Shown here: one piece after another, positions 45,233 through 58,979 of the stretch | How positions within the stretch are numbered: position 1 is the first letter of the stretch | Layout: each line of letters starts with the position of its first letter | From: Avena insularis | Taxonomy: Eukaryota > Streptophyta > Magnoliopsida > Poales > Poaceae | Assembly (NCBI GenBank): GCA_023614405.1 | Contig: CM042689.1 | Coordinates: forward strand, 276,031,533-276,095,532 | Direction of reading: 5' to 3' | Length of the DNA stretch: 64,000 nt | The notes under the pieces: model-generated | Seen by the model: only the letters and a program-made list of their open reading frames with translations | Databases searched by the model: none | Told to the model about the DNA's origin: nothing | Program-made: the position numbers and the translations under genes

Positions 45233-46896
45233 TATAGGGTTCGCAGCATAGAAAACAAAAAAAATTCCTACGATGGGAACATCTATGTACCAAGATCTAT
45301 GTACTAGATACAAGCAACGGGTGGATATACATCCATAGAATACATACCCTCAAAGACCGAATAGCGTTAACGAGGTTGAACTCGTGGATGATGTAGACGA
45401 ACGCTTGCCGATCTCAAGATCGTGATGAAGTCCATCTGGTCCAGCCGGTCCAGCACGATCAAGTCCAGCACCTCAAAGCAGTTGTGCATCCGTGATCGCA
45501 CACATGTACGGGTACCCCGACAACCTCCGCGCCCTCGCTCCAGCGAAGCAGCGGAAGCAACAAATCCTTCCAGAAAAAGCCACCGGGAACATGTATCTCG
45601 CTGATCCGAGACCATGGGGAAATTCTAAAGGGGGAGAGAGATCCTTCGCGAGGAGGTGTAAGTGACAAGTGAGAGGAGGGGGTCCTTTTATAGGGGGAGG
45701 GGGCAGCCCAAGGGGGCATGGCCGCCGGCCAAGGAGGGTGCCCCCAACTCTCCCTCATTCATGTGGTGGAAGCTCCACTCACATAAAAACCTCTCCACTC
45801 ACAATTCCACTCACATGCATTAATTTTCCACCAAAATTAATGCAAGCTCTCATTTAAATAAAACTCTTTTATTTATTTATTCAGAATTTTCTTAATTACT
45901 TTAATTAACAAACATATAAAACCCCTTGCTAGTATTCCATTTCACATGCAGAACCAGTTTCAGCAATTTCAACTGAAACAGTTCCGGTGTCTAGTGAAAT
46001 AAATTCCTGCGCTTTCTTTTTCTTTTTCTGACATATCATTTGCTCCGAATGGTGTCGATGTCCCTTAAGTGTGTCACCCTACGGTTCGCGAATAATGCAG
46101 ACATGATCGAGACCCCTCTCCAATCAATAATCAGCACGGACACGGAGATCCGTCTTGGCTCACACATTCAACGATGACTTCTGTGATCGTGTGAACCTTT
46201 TACGCTAGTATCTTAATCCCTTGGTTTCACGATATATTACATGTTCGAGATTCGATCATCGGTATCTCCATACCTAGTTTGATCTCGTTACCAACATGCA
46301 CTCTTTTCTCGTTCCCGTGATATAACATTCTAGTGCTCAAATCACTTGCTTGCAAGCTAATCAATGTGATATCATCGAGAGGGCCCAGAGCATATCTATC
46401 CGTCATCGATATGAAAAAATTCCACTCTCGATCCATGGGCCTCAACATAACACTTTATTAGTTCTGAATCCATCTTTATAATCACCCAGTTACGGTGTGA
46501 CGTTTGATGTCATCGAGAAACTCTTCCAGTGTTAGTGATTGACATGATCTCATGGTCTAAGGATTAGGATCACTTTGTAAGTTGTCATAGCAATATAAAC
46601 TCAATGACTTTGATCGTAATGCTATACTTCGGATGAATGTTCATCACATCATTACACTAATGTTGTGACCTTGTTATTAACAACATCCAATGTCCATGAT
46701 CAGGAAACTTTGATCATCATGTTAATCAGCGAGCTAGTTTATAAGAGAGACATAACTAGGAACTTCCTTTTATTAAACACACATGTATTAACGTTTCCAT
46801 ATTAATACAATTATAGCAGGTAAAATAAACATTTATCATAAACAAGGAATACGATAATAACCACTTTATTATTGCCTCTCGGGCATATTCCCTTCA
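45233..46896 (-). repeat. 3' LTR of copia-2
   Basis: It starts TGAAGGGAATATGCCC on the minus strand; the terminal CA has become TA (CCCTATA), as in copia-1. The TATA-like box is at 45685-45692. Plus and minus frames of 60-99 codons here recur in the partner LTR and have no domain. Confidence 0.93.
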
Positions 46897-46908
46897 GTCT
46901 CCCACTTG
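46897..46908 (-). other. Polypurine tract of copia-2
   Basis: The minus strand reads AAGTGGGAGAC directly before the LTR start, the usual tract of BARE/Angela-type copia elements. Confidence 0.75.
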
Positions 46909-49900
46909 CACTAGAGACAATAATCTAGTTTGAAAACTTTGTGTATTGAACACCTATGGCTTTCTGGTTTTCCAAATACGCAACTGCAAGTGGTTAACAT
47001 AATCTATAGATGTGACGCTTTCAAGTCCGTGTGTATTTGCATGTCTTTGCGTCTTCACGCATCACTCATTCTCCAATGAGATTGCATTGTATAAATTTGG
47101 TCTTTCAGTGAGACCTTCAGTTCCTTGGGGTTAAAACATGTCGATACTATTGTCATACAATATATATTTAGTGTTAGCCCGTTGTGAACCACACCTTAGT
47201 TTGATAACAAACTACTTGACACAAATTCCCTCCTTTGCTGCTACTATAGCAGTCATATACTTAGCATTTTTGTTGTAGTATTCATCACAATGTCTTAACT
47301 TTGGAATTCATCCAAATCCATCATGGAAACTTTCTTTCCATTTCATTGTGCCACCCATAGTTTAAATTGAGATAAACTTAATTTGTATCTTGTGACAAAA
47401 CTAGTATCAATGTAACGCTTTACAATGAACTATTTGTAATTGTTTGTCACCTCTACACAAATATATTCTTAGTTCTTCCAAAAGATCATAAGAATATCAT
47501 TACTATCGTCCAATGATCATTTTATGATTCATTCTGGTATATGCTCATAACACTTAGAGCATAGGACATATTTGGATGTGTACATATCATGGTATGATTG
47601 ATCAAAAGATTCTCGTGATTTCACTCATCAAGTGTCAAAGCACTTGAATCTTGTTTCACTTATCAAGTGTCGATACACTTGAATCTTGATTCAATTCTTT
47701 TCCATGCAACAAGAACTGTTTCTTGTCGTTTCTATATTGAACTCCTTCAATATCTCATATATGTATGTTTGGCACAACCATATTGGCGTCACAGTCTATC
47801 CACTATAGACATTCACGCTAAATATTCGGGTTTTGCGTAAGTCTTTCATCGAAATGAAATTCTTAACCATTGTCAATAAAATATACATCATTTCTAATCA
47901 ACAAGATGTCCTCCACATAATGTATTAGAAATATGTCTCAGCGCTCCCACTTAATTTCTTGCAAATGCAAGCATCTTCATCGTCTCCTGATGAAAACTCC
48001 TTTTCATTAAGGTGAAGATTCCAACTCCGCGATGCTTACTTCAACCATTGAAGTTTGCATGCCCCTTTTAGCATCCTTTGAATTAACAAAACCCTTTGAA
48101 TCGTGTCATGTACACGTCCTAGGTAACCATTCTATTATAAGAACTTTGTTTTGTTTATTCATCTACCATATACCAAATTATATGTAGTGGTTGCTACTTT
48201 AATCCGTCTAGACTAAATATCGCTATGAAAGATCAAATCTTGTCATAGTCAACTCCTTGAACATTGTCGTAAAATACTTTACGACATGTCGACTATTTCA
48301 TAGATGTGAAACATCCATGTCTGTTTCTTTATAGATCCAAATACGACTGATAGGTTTTTACACCTTTCCGGAGGGTCTTCCAAGTTCAAAACTTGATTTC
48401 TCGTGTTTGGAACTATCACGGATTTTATGGCTTCAAGCCATTTGACGGAGTCAGGGCCCATCATCGCTTCTTTGCATATAGTCAGTTGATCATTGTCAAA
48501 CAATAATGATTTACTCTCAAATCTTACTATTTGATTGTTTATCTGACCTACTTGGTTCCATAGGAACTTAGATCTCCGTGACCACAACCTTTGAGGCACA
48601 TAAACCATGAGCATTATGGCTGCCTCCGGAACGATTTCCGGCGCTGCGCAACTCAGCACATATAGCTAAGGTTCGCTAACCTTATCAAAGTTCTATTGTC
48701 CTCCCACTTAACTTTTACGAAAAATTCCTTCTCCAAGAAACTTCACGTTTCAAGCAACAAACCCTTTTGTCCTTGGTGTTATGAAGGAATAACCAATTGT
48801 TATTTGAAATAACCTACAAAGACATGCTCATCCGACTTCGGTTGTAAACATCTTACTTATGTTTAGCATACCAAAATTTAATAAATGACAACTTGGGTTT
48901 TACCCCAAACCATAACTCATATGGTGTCATTTCAATGGATCAAGATGGAGCTCTTTTCATTGTAAAAGCGGTAGTCTCTAAAGCTTTAATCTTTTTAAAA
49001 CATAATGGCAGTTTTATAAATAACACCTTTGATCCAACCATGTCAAACAAGGTTTCATTACAAATCTCAAACACTCCATATTCCTATGGTGTTTCGAGAG
49101 ATGTAAATCTAGGTGTTTTGCTAAACTTGTAACTCAAATAAATCCCTTTTATGATAAAATCATAATTCATTTATTTTTCTTGTTACACTTGTAACTCAAA
49201 TAAATCCCATATGATAAAATCATGAACCATTTATTTTCTTGTTACAATGATTTTCCACTTCATCTGGAAAGTCTTTGAACATTTTTCAAATATTTCATAC
49301 TTCTTTCTCATTAAGTGAACATTCACTCAAATTTCCGTAGAAAGCATATGAAGATGAAATCCATCGCTTACGACCATACATAATGGACTACATACATCGA
49401 TATGTATAAATTCCAATATTTTAGTCGTTCGTTCTTCTTTGGCCTTTGAACGAAGTTTTAATTATCCCAAGGAAAGTCTCACAAGCGTCACTTGATCAAA
49501 TCAAAGACTCCAAAAATCCATGAATATGGATATTCTTCATGTTTTCTTTCCAATATAATTTAAATGGCGATGTCACTTTGTAAGTGATCTTTCAATCATT
49601 TGTCTTGCGACATTTTAGCATTAGGTTTTATGGATGTGATTTCTCCAACTAGATTTGTAAATCCTCCATCTTATATGGAATACGGTAATTATTTGAACAA
49701 CCTTTGTTCTCATAATACCTGATTCAAATAACAATTATTAAAACAAATCTTGAAGTCAAGCTTTGATGCCAACGAGAAATACAAACAATGGTTTGTTTGT
49801 TTTCGATGAACATCATCACATATTCTCTTGCTGGTTATTTAGTCCATTGTGGTTTATGAATTGCGTTGTTCCGTATGAAATTTCATACCAACCAATTCGG

Positions 49901-50800
49901 TATCCAATACCCAAGAACCACATTGTTTAACAAGCAAAGAATACAACCATAACATCTATATCATCCATATACCTAAACTGGATATTTCCAATCTTTTCTT
50001 TTCTACCAAATATATTTTATAGATTCTCTTTCAGCATTTCATTTATACTTTTGAAAAGAATCTATCAACACCAAAGCGGCGCCATATACATGACACATAG
50101 TCCAAAGCGTGTATATTCAAATAATAATACCTTTGGACTTGCACTTTGAAGTAGATCACCATCATCAAAATGATCGGTATTCTTTCAAAATCCATTCTTT
50201 AGTAATATTTTAGTGTAGTAAACACTTTACATACATCTTCTATTCATCCTTATCATGACGACTTTCATGATCAAGCTAATGTAGCTTATAAGGAGAATCG
50301 TGAGTATAATGTTGCTTTCCAAAACCCTTTTGGATGATTAGGATGTCTAGCATCTCCAACCTTTGTAAATTCTCATCATATATGAGAACACATATTATAC
50401 TCTATCATATTGCAACCAAAACATTGTTTCAGATATCGTTATATCTGTCACACATGATGGTTTCTGAAACAATTCTTTCAGCTCCTAGATAAACTTGATA
50501 TTAAAACAATCAAGAATCATAGAGGCAAACATGATACTTAAGATACTAAAACTGGAATTGTTACTCTCGATTTAATACCAATTATTAAATTTCACGGAGT
50601 AAATGGAATTTTGCTAAAAGTTTGCAATAGGAATTTAAACTTTAGATTGACACTCAACACAATACGATACCAGTTCGTAAAGTATATATCCAGAATTCTA
50701 TAGTTCTATTATCTCAATTACATCTATGCATAAGGTGGTGAACGAATGACAATGACTACAGCAAATTATGCAAATTCACTTTGATTTAATTTATGATAAA
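46909..50800 (-). pseudogene. pol: copia-2 gag-pol remnant
   Basis: Collinear with copia-1 but heavily diverged. Recognisable pieces: the RT active-site neighbourhood near 47880-47960, the RT/linker frame at 48279-48659 (with KEAMMGPDSVKWLEAIKS, matching copia-1 YEEAMMSPDSNKWLEAMKS), and the integrase C-terminal region at 48880-49090 (antisense to the HMSYGLG-like Trp/Tyr segment). Decayed integrase and gag follow to about 50800. There are stops in every frame. Two local tandem duplications are present (47618-47688 and 49125-49246). No functional product is possible. Confidence 0.75.
49125..49246. repeat. 61-bp tandem duplication in the copia-2 remnant
   Basis: Two adjacent units both begin ACTTGTAACTCAAATAAATC and end TTCTTGTTACA, with a few differences. 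A local duplication after coding decay. Confidence 0.8.
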
Positions 50801-51803
50801 TTGAGTTCTACTAATCCAAATTATAAATGAACTCCCACTCAAAAACGACATCCCTCGTGTCTTTTTGGTGATTACATGAACCAAATCCACTACACCAAGT
50901 CCGATCATCACGTGAATCGGCGTAGCTTCAAAGGCGAGCATCCATATGGTAATCATATCAAAACATATGACTCATGCTTAACCTTTCGGTCCGTGTTCTG
51001 AGGCCATGTCTGTACATGCTAGGCTCGCCAAGTAAGAACCTTAGTATTCGCGTGTGTAACTGTCTTACACCCGATATGTGCTCGTGGATTCAAGTACACC
51101 CGATCATCACGTGATGTCTTGAAGTGGCGAAACATTGTCGGTGCATACTTAAGGAAGAACACATTTTTATCTTGATATATAAATGAGGGATCATCTTATT
51201 ACGCTAATAAAACGCCAAACAAGCAATATAAGATGCAATCAAACATCACATGTTTATAAGTGAAATGATATGGTTCCCGCATATGATCTCCATCATGTGC
51301 ACCGTGGTATGATCTCTATCATACCTTTATGTGTAAGGCCAAGGTCTATGGAACTTACACGCTATGTGTGTTGTAAGAGTATCATCTCATACTTCTACTT
51401 ACAACATCACCATATCATAACACTAGCCCAGCAACAATCTAAACTAGACGCCTCTAATTTATCCATTGCAAGTTTTTACGTGGCTTAGGGATTTCGAAGA
51501 TAGAACCGTTCTTACCTACGAACATGAACCACAATGAGGATAACCAAATTGTTGACAACTCGTTGCAAATTAGATATTGACTATAGTAGGAGAGACAGAC
51601 ACCCGCTATCCACTTATGCAAAACTAGTTGCATGTCAAGCGTGGAACAGGTCTCATGTGCGAGGACATGTAAAGTTTGTCCGGGCCGCTTCATCCCACTA
51701 TGCCACCAATATCCAAAGTACAACAAAGAAGCAATAAAATGATCATCATCGCCCATATACTCATATGTGTACTACCCGTGCAAAACATCTACGCATAGAT
51801 CCG
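50801..51803 (-). other. copia-2 untranslated leader
   Basis: Non-coding, matches the three leader pieces of copia-1 without interruption. It serves as the empty-site reference for both insertions there. Confidence 0.85.
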
Positions 51804-51815
51804 CCTCTGATACCA
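51804..51815 (-). other. Primer binding site of copia-2
   Basis: The minus strand reads TGGTATCAGAGG, the Met-tRNA complement with the last base changed, one base from the LTR. Confidence 0.85.
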
Positions 51816-51816
51816 C

Positions 51817-53480
51817 TGTAGGGTTTGCAGCATAGAAAACAAAAAAAAATCCTATGATGGGAACATCTATGTACCAAGATATATCTACTAGATACAAGCA
51901 ACGGGTGGATATACATCCATAGAATACATACCCTCAAAGACCGAATAACGTTAACAAGGTTGTACTCGTGGATGATGTAGACGAACGCTTGCCGATCTCA
52001 AGATCGTGATGAAGTCCATCTGGTCCAGCCGATCCAGCACGATCAAGTCCAGCACCTCAAAGCAGTGGTGCATCCATGATCGCACACATGTACGGGTACC
52101 CATACAACCTCCGCGTCCTCACTCCAGCGAAGCAGCGGAAGCAACAAATCCTTCCAGAAAAAGGCACCGGGAACATGTATCTCGCTGATCCGAGACCATG
52201 GGGAAATTCTAAAGGGGGAGAGAGATCCTTCGCGAGGAGGTGTGAGTGACAAGTGAGAGGAGGGGGTTATTTTATAGGGGAGGGGGCAGCCCAAGGGGGC
52301 ATGGCCGCCGGCCAAGGAGGGTGCCCCCACCTCTCCCTCATTCATGTGGTGGAAGCTCCACTCACATAAAAACCTCTCCACTCACAATTCCACTCACATG
52401 CATTAATTTTCCACCAAAATTAATGCAAGCTCTCATTTAAATAAAACTCTTTTATTTATTTATTCAGAATTTTGTTAATTACTTTAATTAACAAACATAT
52501 AAAACCCCTTGCTAGTATTCCATTTCACATGCAGAACCAGTTTCAGCAATTTCAACTGAAACAGTTCCGGTGTCTAGTGAAATAAATTCCTGCGCTTTCC
52601 TTTTCTTTTTCTGACATATCATTTGCTCCGAATGGTGTCGGTGTCCCTTAAGTGTGTCACCCTACGGTTCGCGAATAATGCAGACATGATCGAGACCCCT
52701 CTCCAATCAATAATCAGCACGGGACCTGGAGATCCGTACTGACTCCCACACATTCAACGATGACTTCTGTGATCGTGTGAACCTTTTACGCTAGTATCTT
52801 AATCCCTTTGTTTCACGATATATTACATGTTCGAGATTCGATCATCGGTATCTCCATACCTAGTTTGATCTCGTTACCAACATGCACTCTTTTCTCGTTC
52901 CCGTGATATAACATTCTAGTGATCAAATCACTTGCTTGCAAGCTAATTAATGTGATATCACCGAGAGGGCCCAGAGCATATCTATCCGTCATAGGGATGA
53001 ACAAATTCCACTCTCGATCCATGGGCCTCAACATAACACTTTATTAGTTCTGAATCCATTTTATAATCACCCAGTTACGGTGTGACGTTTGATGTCATCG
53101 AGAAACTCTTCCGGTGTTAGTGATTGACATGATCTCATGGTCTAAGGATTAGGATCACTTTGTAAGTTGTTATAGCAATATAAACTCAATGACTTTGATC
53201 ATAATGCTATACTTCGGATGAATGTTCATCACATCATTACAATAATGTTGTGACCTCGTTATTAACAACATCCAATGTCCATGATCAGGAAACTTTGATC
53301 ATCATGTTAATCAACGAGCTAGTTTATAAGAGAGGCATAACTATGAACTTCCTTTTATTAAAAACACAGTATTAACGTTTCCGTATTAATACAATTATAG
53401 CATGTAAAATAAACATTTATCATAAACAAGGAATACGATAATAACCACTTTATTATTGCCTCTCGGGCATATTCCCTTCA
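51817..53480 (-). repeat. 5' LTR of copia-2
   Basis: 1,664 bp with intact TG...CA (CCCTACA end). The TATA-like box is at 52268-52275, slightly altered from its partner. Confidence 0.93.
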
Positions 53481-54080
53481 CCCACTATACCTTGCAGTAC
53501 TTGATTGCCCTATTCCTCAACCTTTTACAGTTTTCTTCCAGAATTTTACAGGGTTTTTCAACATAAGTCAGGTCTGCTTATAACTCTATCTCTTGATGTG
53601 TAAGTGCATCATCAAGAACTTTAAGACATTTCTGGAGTTGTGACACATGGAAAACATTATAAACTTGAGCCAATCTTGAGGGTAGCTCTAAAGCATAAGC
53701 TATTATCCTATCCTGACTCAGTATTTTGAATGGTCCTATGTATCTTGGACTTAATTTTCCCTTAACTTCAAATTTCTTAACTCCTTTCATTGGGCTTACT
53801 TTTAGATATACCATGTCTCCCACTTCAGGATGCCATGATCTTCGACTTAGATCAGCATAACTTTTCTGTCTACTTTGGGATATCTTCAATCTATCCTTGA
53901 TTATATCAATGATATCTTGCCTTTCTTTGATATAATTGGGGACAATTTCTTTGCTACTCCCAGGCTCATACCAACATATTGGTGATCTACATTTCCTTCC
54001 ATAAAGTACTTGATATGGAGCTGCCTTTAGACTACTCGGATAGCTTTTATTGTAGGAAAATTCTACCAATGGTAAATGAT
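53481..54080 (-). pseudogene. pol: Chromovirus integrase C-terminus and first half of the chromodomain
   Basis: The minus-strand frame (54080 to 53578) encodes HLPLVEFSYNKSY, LYGRKCRSPICW, a helical segment, then VYLKVSPMKGVKKF and the GPY/F motif YIGPFKIL, ending HVSQLQKCLK. A premature stop follows. The next 100 bases still encode the chromodomain start DLTYVEKPCKILEE. This arrangement identifies a Tekay/Del-type chromovirus. The upstream end is cut at 54080, where LTR fragment B begins; the first residues of the open frame beyond that (MLGHRN) come from fragment B. Confidence 0.9.
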
Positions 54081-57000
54081 TGCGGTGACCCAGCATACCA
54101 CTGCATGATGTAGTACACTATAGTCGTTGACATAACACCAATGAAACACCGTTCACTAGTATTACATCCCTCAGAGTAGTACAACAGAAACATAGGAGGT
54201 CCAAGACATGACTATAGGTTACAACTCAACTCTTTACACAAGATCCAGAGAACACTCTAGGTTAAAGAGAGAGAAAGAAACTTTTTACAAAGAAGAATCA
54301 GGAATAAATAACTCATAGCTACCATACTTATAAAACTAATAGCTAAACTACTAGTCTTGCATTGCTGCTATTGCAATATTCTACAGAAGTAGGTTCTATG
54401 GTTAGAAATCCTATTCTTATCTAATCAACAACTTCGTCTTCACTTGAGTTGATGTATATGCTGACTTCCTTGACTTCATGGAAGAGTTTTAGCTTTTAAT
54501 GATGATTCCTGGAGCATAACTTGATGTAGACGTCGTATGTACTGGCTTTAGAACCTAGCAAGGGTTAAGAAGATACTTTGAGTACGAGCGTACTTAGCAA
54601 GTTCACTAGAAAAGGAGTGTTTGATGCACCATAACTATGGCCACAGACCATAGGTCGTAGGCAATGTAAGTTTTTGTAAACATTTCTTCAAAGGTTGCTT
54701 TTATTTTGAAAAACTATGTCCATCAGCCTTCACGGGTTTACCAGAACCTTCATGGGGTTCCTTTCCTTTCGCGTTAGCTCCTTCCCGGAACAGGGAGTAA
54801 CAAGTTACAGTTCTTACACTCTGCAGAGGTGCGTCACTTTACCCATGAGAGATCTTAGCTTTGTTGCACATCCGAATTGCAGGTTCGTTCACACTTCCTT
54901 GGTGTGAGGCCCAGACTAATATCCAAGCCAATCACTGCCTTCTCCGCGACCTTGCATGTCTCCTTTGTGTACGCCAGCCCACCTATTGAATTATGGCAAT
55001 GGCAGTACAGACCGTTCAGATGCCGAAACTATCGTGGGACGTTGAGGGATCCCACCCATATGCTGCATATCCTCTACGAATTACCATAATAATATGCATG
55101 CTACGAGTGATAACAGCCACGACCCGCACATCCAGCTCCATGCGAGAGGGAAAGATACAGCTGACTTCTTCATCCCATTCCAAATCTCATGGTCAACGCG
55201 TAATATACGGCACAAGAATCACTGGCGACATTGGTTCTTAAGTCCTAGATAATATGTTCCTTTACCACCGGAACTCATATAGTAGGTTATTACCTCATGG
55301 TAAATAACCTATAATCACATTATTATGAAAATAGTGTTTTCTGACCTTTTTCAAATGCAGGTGATGACAATACTTGATTTGTAAAATATTTTACAGAAAA
55401 TAATCAAAGGACATGAGCAAGTGTGAACTTTCCTTTTGTGATTGCAAGATTATGCACTCACGGTCTTCAAGACAATATAAGATCCAATAGCTGAAATCTG
55501 CATCATTGGTCCAGTAAGGAGTAATGTTTAAAGAAGCAAGATGCTTTTATGCATAGGTAATGTAATGCAAGTTGATAAACGCGAATCCCGAGAATAACGT
55601 TGTTCTAGGGTTTGGATACTGGAAAGGGTTCCTTGGAATGTGTTGCCCTTTTAGATTAAGTTTCATACATGTGCTTCTTATTAAGGCTTGTGAGTGTGTG
55701 GAAAACAATATGTATTTATACAACAACAAAATATTTAGTATGGAATGCTACATAAGGTTGTTTACATCTTAATTGTTTGTCTTCAAGTTTTACTTTACAA
55801 GTAATGTCACTTATAAAGAATTTAAGTATTAACAATCTTATTATATAAGTAAAGTATAAAGTAAGGTGTTTACTATTAATTGTCATATGTTGATTGAAGT
55901 GGCAAAACGAATAACTTTTGAAGAAAAGATTCCTTTGTTAAGGTTTAAATAATCTTTGTGGTTAATCAGATGTGGTTGATGTTGTTTGTGCTTGCTTGAA
56001 TAGTTTGGACTTGAGATGCTTTACAATTTAATTATAACAGACCAAAGTTAACTATAAAGTATATAATAAAGTATTTAGTACCATACTTAAAGCTTTGCAA
56101 ACTAAAGGTAACTTTAAGGATGTAGATAGACTTAGTGTGTATTACTTATGATACTTGTATCTTGTTCACTTTATATTGTTTCCTTAGAGTTACTTAAGAA
56201 TGGCATTACTTCTATTGGAGTAGTGGTTTCTTTACATTATAATTGTATAAAGGAATTTATCTCCCTATAAGGGTGTGGTTAATGTTTGTGAATAAAAAAA
56301 CAATATTATTTATTACTTATGAACTCACTTATAGTGTTTTGATTTGTTTATAACTTGTGGTTAATGTAAAGAATGGTTTTTATCTTATTACAATTATTCT
56401 TGGAGATTTTATATTAGATAAGGAAAAATAATCTACATTAATGATTGAAAGATAATTTAATAAAATTGTATTTAAAGTGTGTTAATTATATTTAATGCAA
56501 ACTACTAATATTTAAGACTAATACTATTTATTAGACTCAATTGACTAATTTTTAGAATATTAGCAAATTTTATTTACCTTTATATGTATTATCAATTAAG
56601 GAAATAGGTTTAAACTCAAGTTATTAAAGTGTTTAAATTTTTTTAAATCAAAAGTGGAATATCACATTTTTAACATGTAGGTATTATTTTTGTGATTATT
56701 TTGGATTATTACATTTTTTTTGTGATTTTTAAATAATAAAATATGATTTTAATAAGGTTTATTACTTTATAAATACTTAATAAATAATAAATATTTAATT
56801 AAGAGGAATTATAATGCATGATTATTGTTTTAAATTATAATTCTTATTTTTCTAAGATTTTTGGTATTTTATTTATATTTTTAACATTTACCATTATTAA
56901 AATATGAATTATTAAGGTTTTATTACTTATAAAACTTTTGTTAAATAATATTTATTTAAATAATCATCACAATAATATTTGAGAATAGTTTTAAGTTGTA

Positions 57001-57187
57001 GATTTTGTTTTTCTAAACATTTTCATATATTATATGTATTTTTCTGATTTATAACACAAAAGATATCAAATTTACAAGGTTTAATTATTTATTTATAATG
57101 GAATTAATATAGTTTTATTTAATTCCTAGACGGAAAAGACATTGTGCACCTAGGCTAGATCTACCCACGTGAAAGAAATGTGGGCAC
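54081..57187 (-). repeat. Truncated LTR fragment B (family of fragment A)
   Basis: It begins TGCGGTGACCCAGCATACC like fragment A at 23265. It shares the segments around 54770-54870 (GGGTAAAGTG core) and 54915-55220. The right portion (55900-57120) is extremely AT-rich. On the minus strand it would end in CA at 54081, so it is probably an LTR reading right to left; no start TG or target duplication was found, so its right edge is approximate. No gene is seen. Confidence 0.55.
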
Positions 57188-58979
57188 CCATGTGTGGTTT
57201 TGGTAATTAATGACAATCTTCATGGACTAATGTGTGTATTGAGTTGTACTTGTAGGAATGGTCCATCGGCATCGCTTGGAGCATGTGTTGGCTTCAAGGT
57301 CGATGAAATGATAAGAAGATGTGTTGTGCAAGCTCAAAATGCGCCATTTGTAGATGATCTCATGTTTGATGCTTAGCATCCTTGGTGATCATGGATCGAT
57401 GATGAGGAATCAAGAAAAGCGTTCCATCTTGAGAAGGTCAAGTTCGACTACATCGAGCTCAAGTGGTATGCTCAAGGCAAAGGTATAATCTTGATATGTT
57501 TTCCCTTTTGTCGGTCTCTTGTTGTGTGTAGGATACCGGGTTTAGGATAAATAACCGTACTATCAAGAGGGGCTCTCGAATGAGTAATTCGGTCACATCG
57601 TTCGGAGAGATCTCAAACCTTTGCATACTTGCATCATCGTATTTGGTTGTTATTTGGTCGTACCCATGTGAGGATATAGAGCTTGTGGTAATCTCCATAA
57701 CAAGCTCTTGTTCATCAAAATCGGATCTCTCTTTTATATCTTATTGCGATTTTGATCTATGCGGTTTTTCGGTTTCTCACCAAGTGAGGTATCTCACATT
57801 ATCGTACTTGATACATTCTCACTTGGTTATAACCAATATTTTCACTTTATATAGGGTAGCTCATGTCGTCCTCTTTCCAACGCAATTGGAATCGGGTCAA
57901 TCGGAGCTACCTTTCAAAAGTTATAATCATTTGAATATTTGCCTATTTGGTTTGAAAAAGGAAAAGGAAAAATTCCCAGCCAGCCTCGCCGCGTCAGTCC
58001 GCCCGCATTGAGATCCCGCACGGGCCCCGCCCGCGCTCTGCTTCCTTCGCTTGCTGCGCTGTTTTGCACAGCCCTACGCCGCCCAGACCCGCCCGCTCCC
58101 TGCACGTCGCCCGCCAATCCCGCTTGCTACCTGCCTCTCGCGCGTCTTTGCTGCTGCTACACAGCAAGCTTGCTTTGGCCAGCTTCTTTGCATGCGTCAT
58201 ACAGCATGTGATGTCGCTCGATTGCTGGCCACGCGGCCTTTGCTTTGCCCGCGTGCTGCTCGTTGTGGCCTCGTGTTGACCATGCGCTCGCACGCTCTGC
58301 TGCGCGCCAGGTTTCCCCTGCATCGTTGCTTCTATTTTTTCCTAGAGCATGCGGTACTACCGGTTAATTTCGGTAGTACCGGACCGTTCTGAAAATTTGC
58401 CTCAACGGCTAGATTTTTGGGGTCTTTATTTAAGGCTTTGCCCGTTTTCAGTTTAGGGAGCTTCTTCCTCATATATTAGGCTAAGCTTTGTCCACACTTG
58501 CTCTAGATCTTGAAGCTTTCCTAATCTTTTCCCTCCGATGGTTCTTGCCCATATTTGAGTGAAAGAGAGAGGAGATCTAGACCCACTTTTGACCTAACCG
58601 ATTCATCTCTTTGTGAGTGCATCTTTGGGGATCTAGATTTTGTGGGAATTTGTGTCTCTCTTTGATTCCCCCTCTCTTGTTCCCCCAATAGCTTTAGTAG
58701 CTTTGTTGGAACTTGAGAGTTAGGGATTTGAGCACCTTTGTGGTATTCTTGCCATTTGCATTTGGTGCATCGGTTTGAGTTCTCCTCGGAGGATTTGGTT
58801 TGAGTTACTCATTGGAGCTTTTCCCTCTTGGGTTCTTGGAACCCTAGACGGTCTTGTGGCCTTGGTGGCATTGTGTCCTTTTGTGGCATTTGTTGGGAGT
58901 CTCCAATTAAGTTGTGGAGAAGTGCCCCAACCTTGTGAGAGGTTCCGGTTGCCACCGACAAGTGCACTGATAGTGCAAG
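57188..58979 (+). repeat. LTR-like tract, left part
   Basis: It starts near a TGTGTGGTTTTGGTAATTAA-type sequence. It contains a GC-rich stretch (57960-58330) and a hairpin CGGTACTACCG / CGGTAGTACCG (58353-58382) followed by TTTATTTAAGG and a leader-like region. The short frames (58051-58392 and others) overlap on both strands and have no domain. It is continuous with 62339-62430 if solo LTR G is removed. Family and exact ends are unknown. Confidence 0.5.

Larger units (their letters stand above)
45233..53480 (-). mobile_element. Ty1/copia element (copia-2), complete ends, decayed interior
   Basis: Minus-strand element of the same LTR family as copia-1. The 5' LTR is 51817-53480, the primer site 51804-51815 (one mismatch), the leader about 50800-51803, decayed gag-pol 46910-50800, a polypurine tract and the 3' LTR 45233-46896. 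The exact duplication CCCAC lies at 45228-45232 and 53481-53485. Both LTRs are 1,664 bp and closely alike, yet the coding region is riddled with stops and far from copia-1. It most likely moved as an already defective copy. It interrupts the chromodomain of the surrounding gypsy element. Confidence 0.93.

Noticed and set aside
58051..58392. 113-codon frame in a GC-rich stretch, possible host exon
   Set aside because: Overlapping frames are open on both strands because of base composition; flanked by LTR-like sequence, no domain or splice structure.
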